In this document: positions 5,237 to 5,560 of the stretch, piece by piece
Numbering within the stretch: the first letter of the stretch is position 1
Layout of the letters: every line of letters starts with the position of its first letter
Assembly (NCBI GenBank): GCA_003661945.1
Contig: QMXC01000090.1
Span: 1-5,560, forward strand
Source: Candidatus Bathyarchaeota archaeon
GTDB taxonomy: Archaea > Thermoproteota > Bathyarchaeia > Bathyarchaeales > UBA233
Direction: 5' to 3'
Length of the DNA stretch: 5,560 bases
The notes under the pieces: generated by a model
What the model was told of the DNA's origin: nothing
Database searches by the model: none
The model's input: the letters and a program-made list of their open reading frames with translations, nothing else
Made by a program: the position numbers and the translations under genes

Positions 5237-5560
5237 ATGGGAAAGCTCTGTTTAACCGATTCAACGCCTTTTAATCTAGACCATACTTTGAAATGCGGAC
5301 AAGCTTTCCGTTGGAGAAAACATGGAGAATGGTGGTATGGAACTGTTAGGGACAAGATTTTCAAGATAAAACAAACGGGAGACACGTTGGTCTTCGAGAA
5401 CGTTGACGAAAGCTTTGTTGAGTGTTATTTCAGTTTAGATTTAGACTTGCCTCGAATTCTTTCAAGTATAAATAAAGACCACCATATCGAACGTGCTATT
5501 CGAAGGTTCAGAGGCTTACGCATTGTAAGGCAAGACCCGTGGGAATGCCTAATCAGCTAC
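5237..5560 (+). CDS. 8-oxoguanine DNA glycosylase, OGG1 type (partial, 5' part only)
   Basis: The first 108 codons of a DNA repair enzyme that removes 8-oxoguanine from DNA. The fragment matches the N-terminal OGG domain that precedes the HhH-GPD catalytic domain: TPFNLDHTLKCGQAFRWR (10-27, the conserved GQ-F-RW block), WWYGTV (32-37), the acidic YFSLDLDL stretch (64-71), and RQDPWECLISY (98-108), the conserved entry to the HhH-GPD helices. The catalytic lysine and aspartate lie beyond the right edge. This is the OGG1 branch found in archaea and eukaryotes; archaeal AGOG lacks this N-terminal domain. The start at ATG 5237 is preferred. An in-frame GTG at 5207 would add 10 residues but lies against the proposed TATA box. 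It is 48 bases after the AOR stop on the same strand, with a possible promoter of its own, so co-transcription with AOR is not required. Confidence 0.9.
   Translation, partial: MGKLCLTDSTPFNLDHTLKCGQAFRWRKHGEWWYGTVRDKIFKIKQTGDTLVFENVDESFVECYFSLDLDLPRILSSINKDHHIERAIRRFRGLRIVRQDPWECLISY

Noticed and set aside
1..5560. CRISPR arrays, tRNA or rRNA genes, insertion sequences
   Set aside because: No regularly spaced repeats, cloverleaf-like or rRNA-like segments, transposase motifs or terminal inverted repeats were seen; intergenic spaces are too short.

Overview
The window looks archaeal. It carries an F420-0:L-glutamate ligase (CofE), a tungstopterin aldehyde:ferredoxin oxidoreductase (AOR) with a four-cluster ferredoxin partner, an archaeal/eukaryal OGG1-type 8-oxoguanine glycosylase, and a family 2 glycosyltransferase joined to a membrane domain. 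Archaeal TATA-like boxes sit at sensible distances from several starts. Two starts appear to be TTG codons supported by Shine-Dalgarno (SD) sequences. Base composition is moderate, not extreme. An anaerobic, F420-making lineage such as Bathyarchaeia or another Thermoproteota group would fit, but that placement is inference and the sequence alone does not prove it.

Layout. Positions 1-1104 (minus) hold the N-terminal 368 codons of a membrane glycosyltransferase that runs off the left edge. A short divergent promoter region follows. Positions 1243-1911 (plus) encode a metallo-beta-lactamase (MBL)-fold hydrolase of the glyoxalase II-like type. It converges on cofE (1916-2689, minus) with only 4 bases between the two stop codons. 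A 133-base divergent region (2690-2822) contains a clear TATA box and two odd-centred palindromes. It drives a two-gene operon: a 16-cysteine polyferredoxin (2823-3338) and AOR (3332-5188), which overlap by 7 bases. A 48-base gap holds a TATA-like box inside a nested inverted repeat and leads into the 5' part of an OGG1-like gene (from 5237, cut by the right edge).

How the genes work together. The ferredoxin-like protein and AOR form one cytoplasmic redox module: AOR would oxidise an aldehyde (or another substrate of the family) and pass electrons through the polyferredoxin. CofE adds glutamate to F420-0 and shows that the organism makes the F420 electron carrier. A direct link between CofE and AOR rests only on the shared divergent promoter region. 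The MBL hydrolase, the glycosyltransferase and the DNA glycosylase look like independent housekeeping or envelope genes.

No RNA genes, CRISPR arrays, insertion sequences or tRNAs were recognised. No gene-free stretch is longer than about 140 bases. No fully new system is evident. The most unusual items are the glycosyltransferase/membrane fusion, the palindromes at two promoters, and a changed second cofactor-binding motif in AOR.
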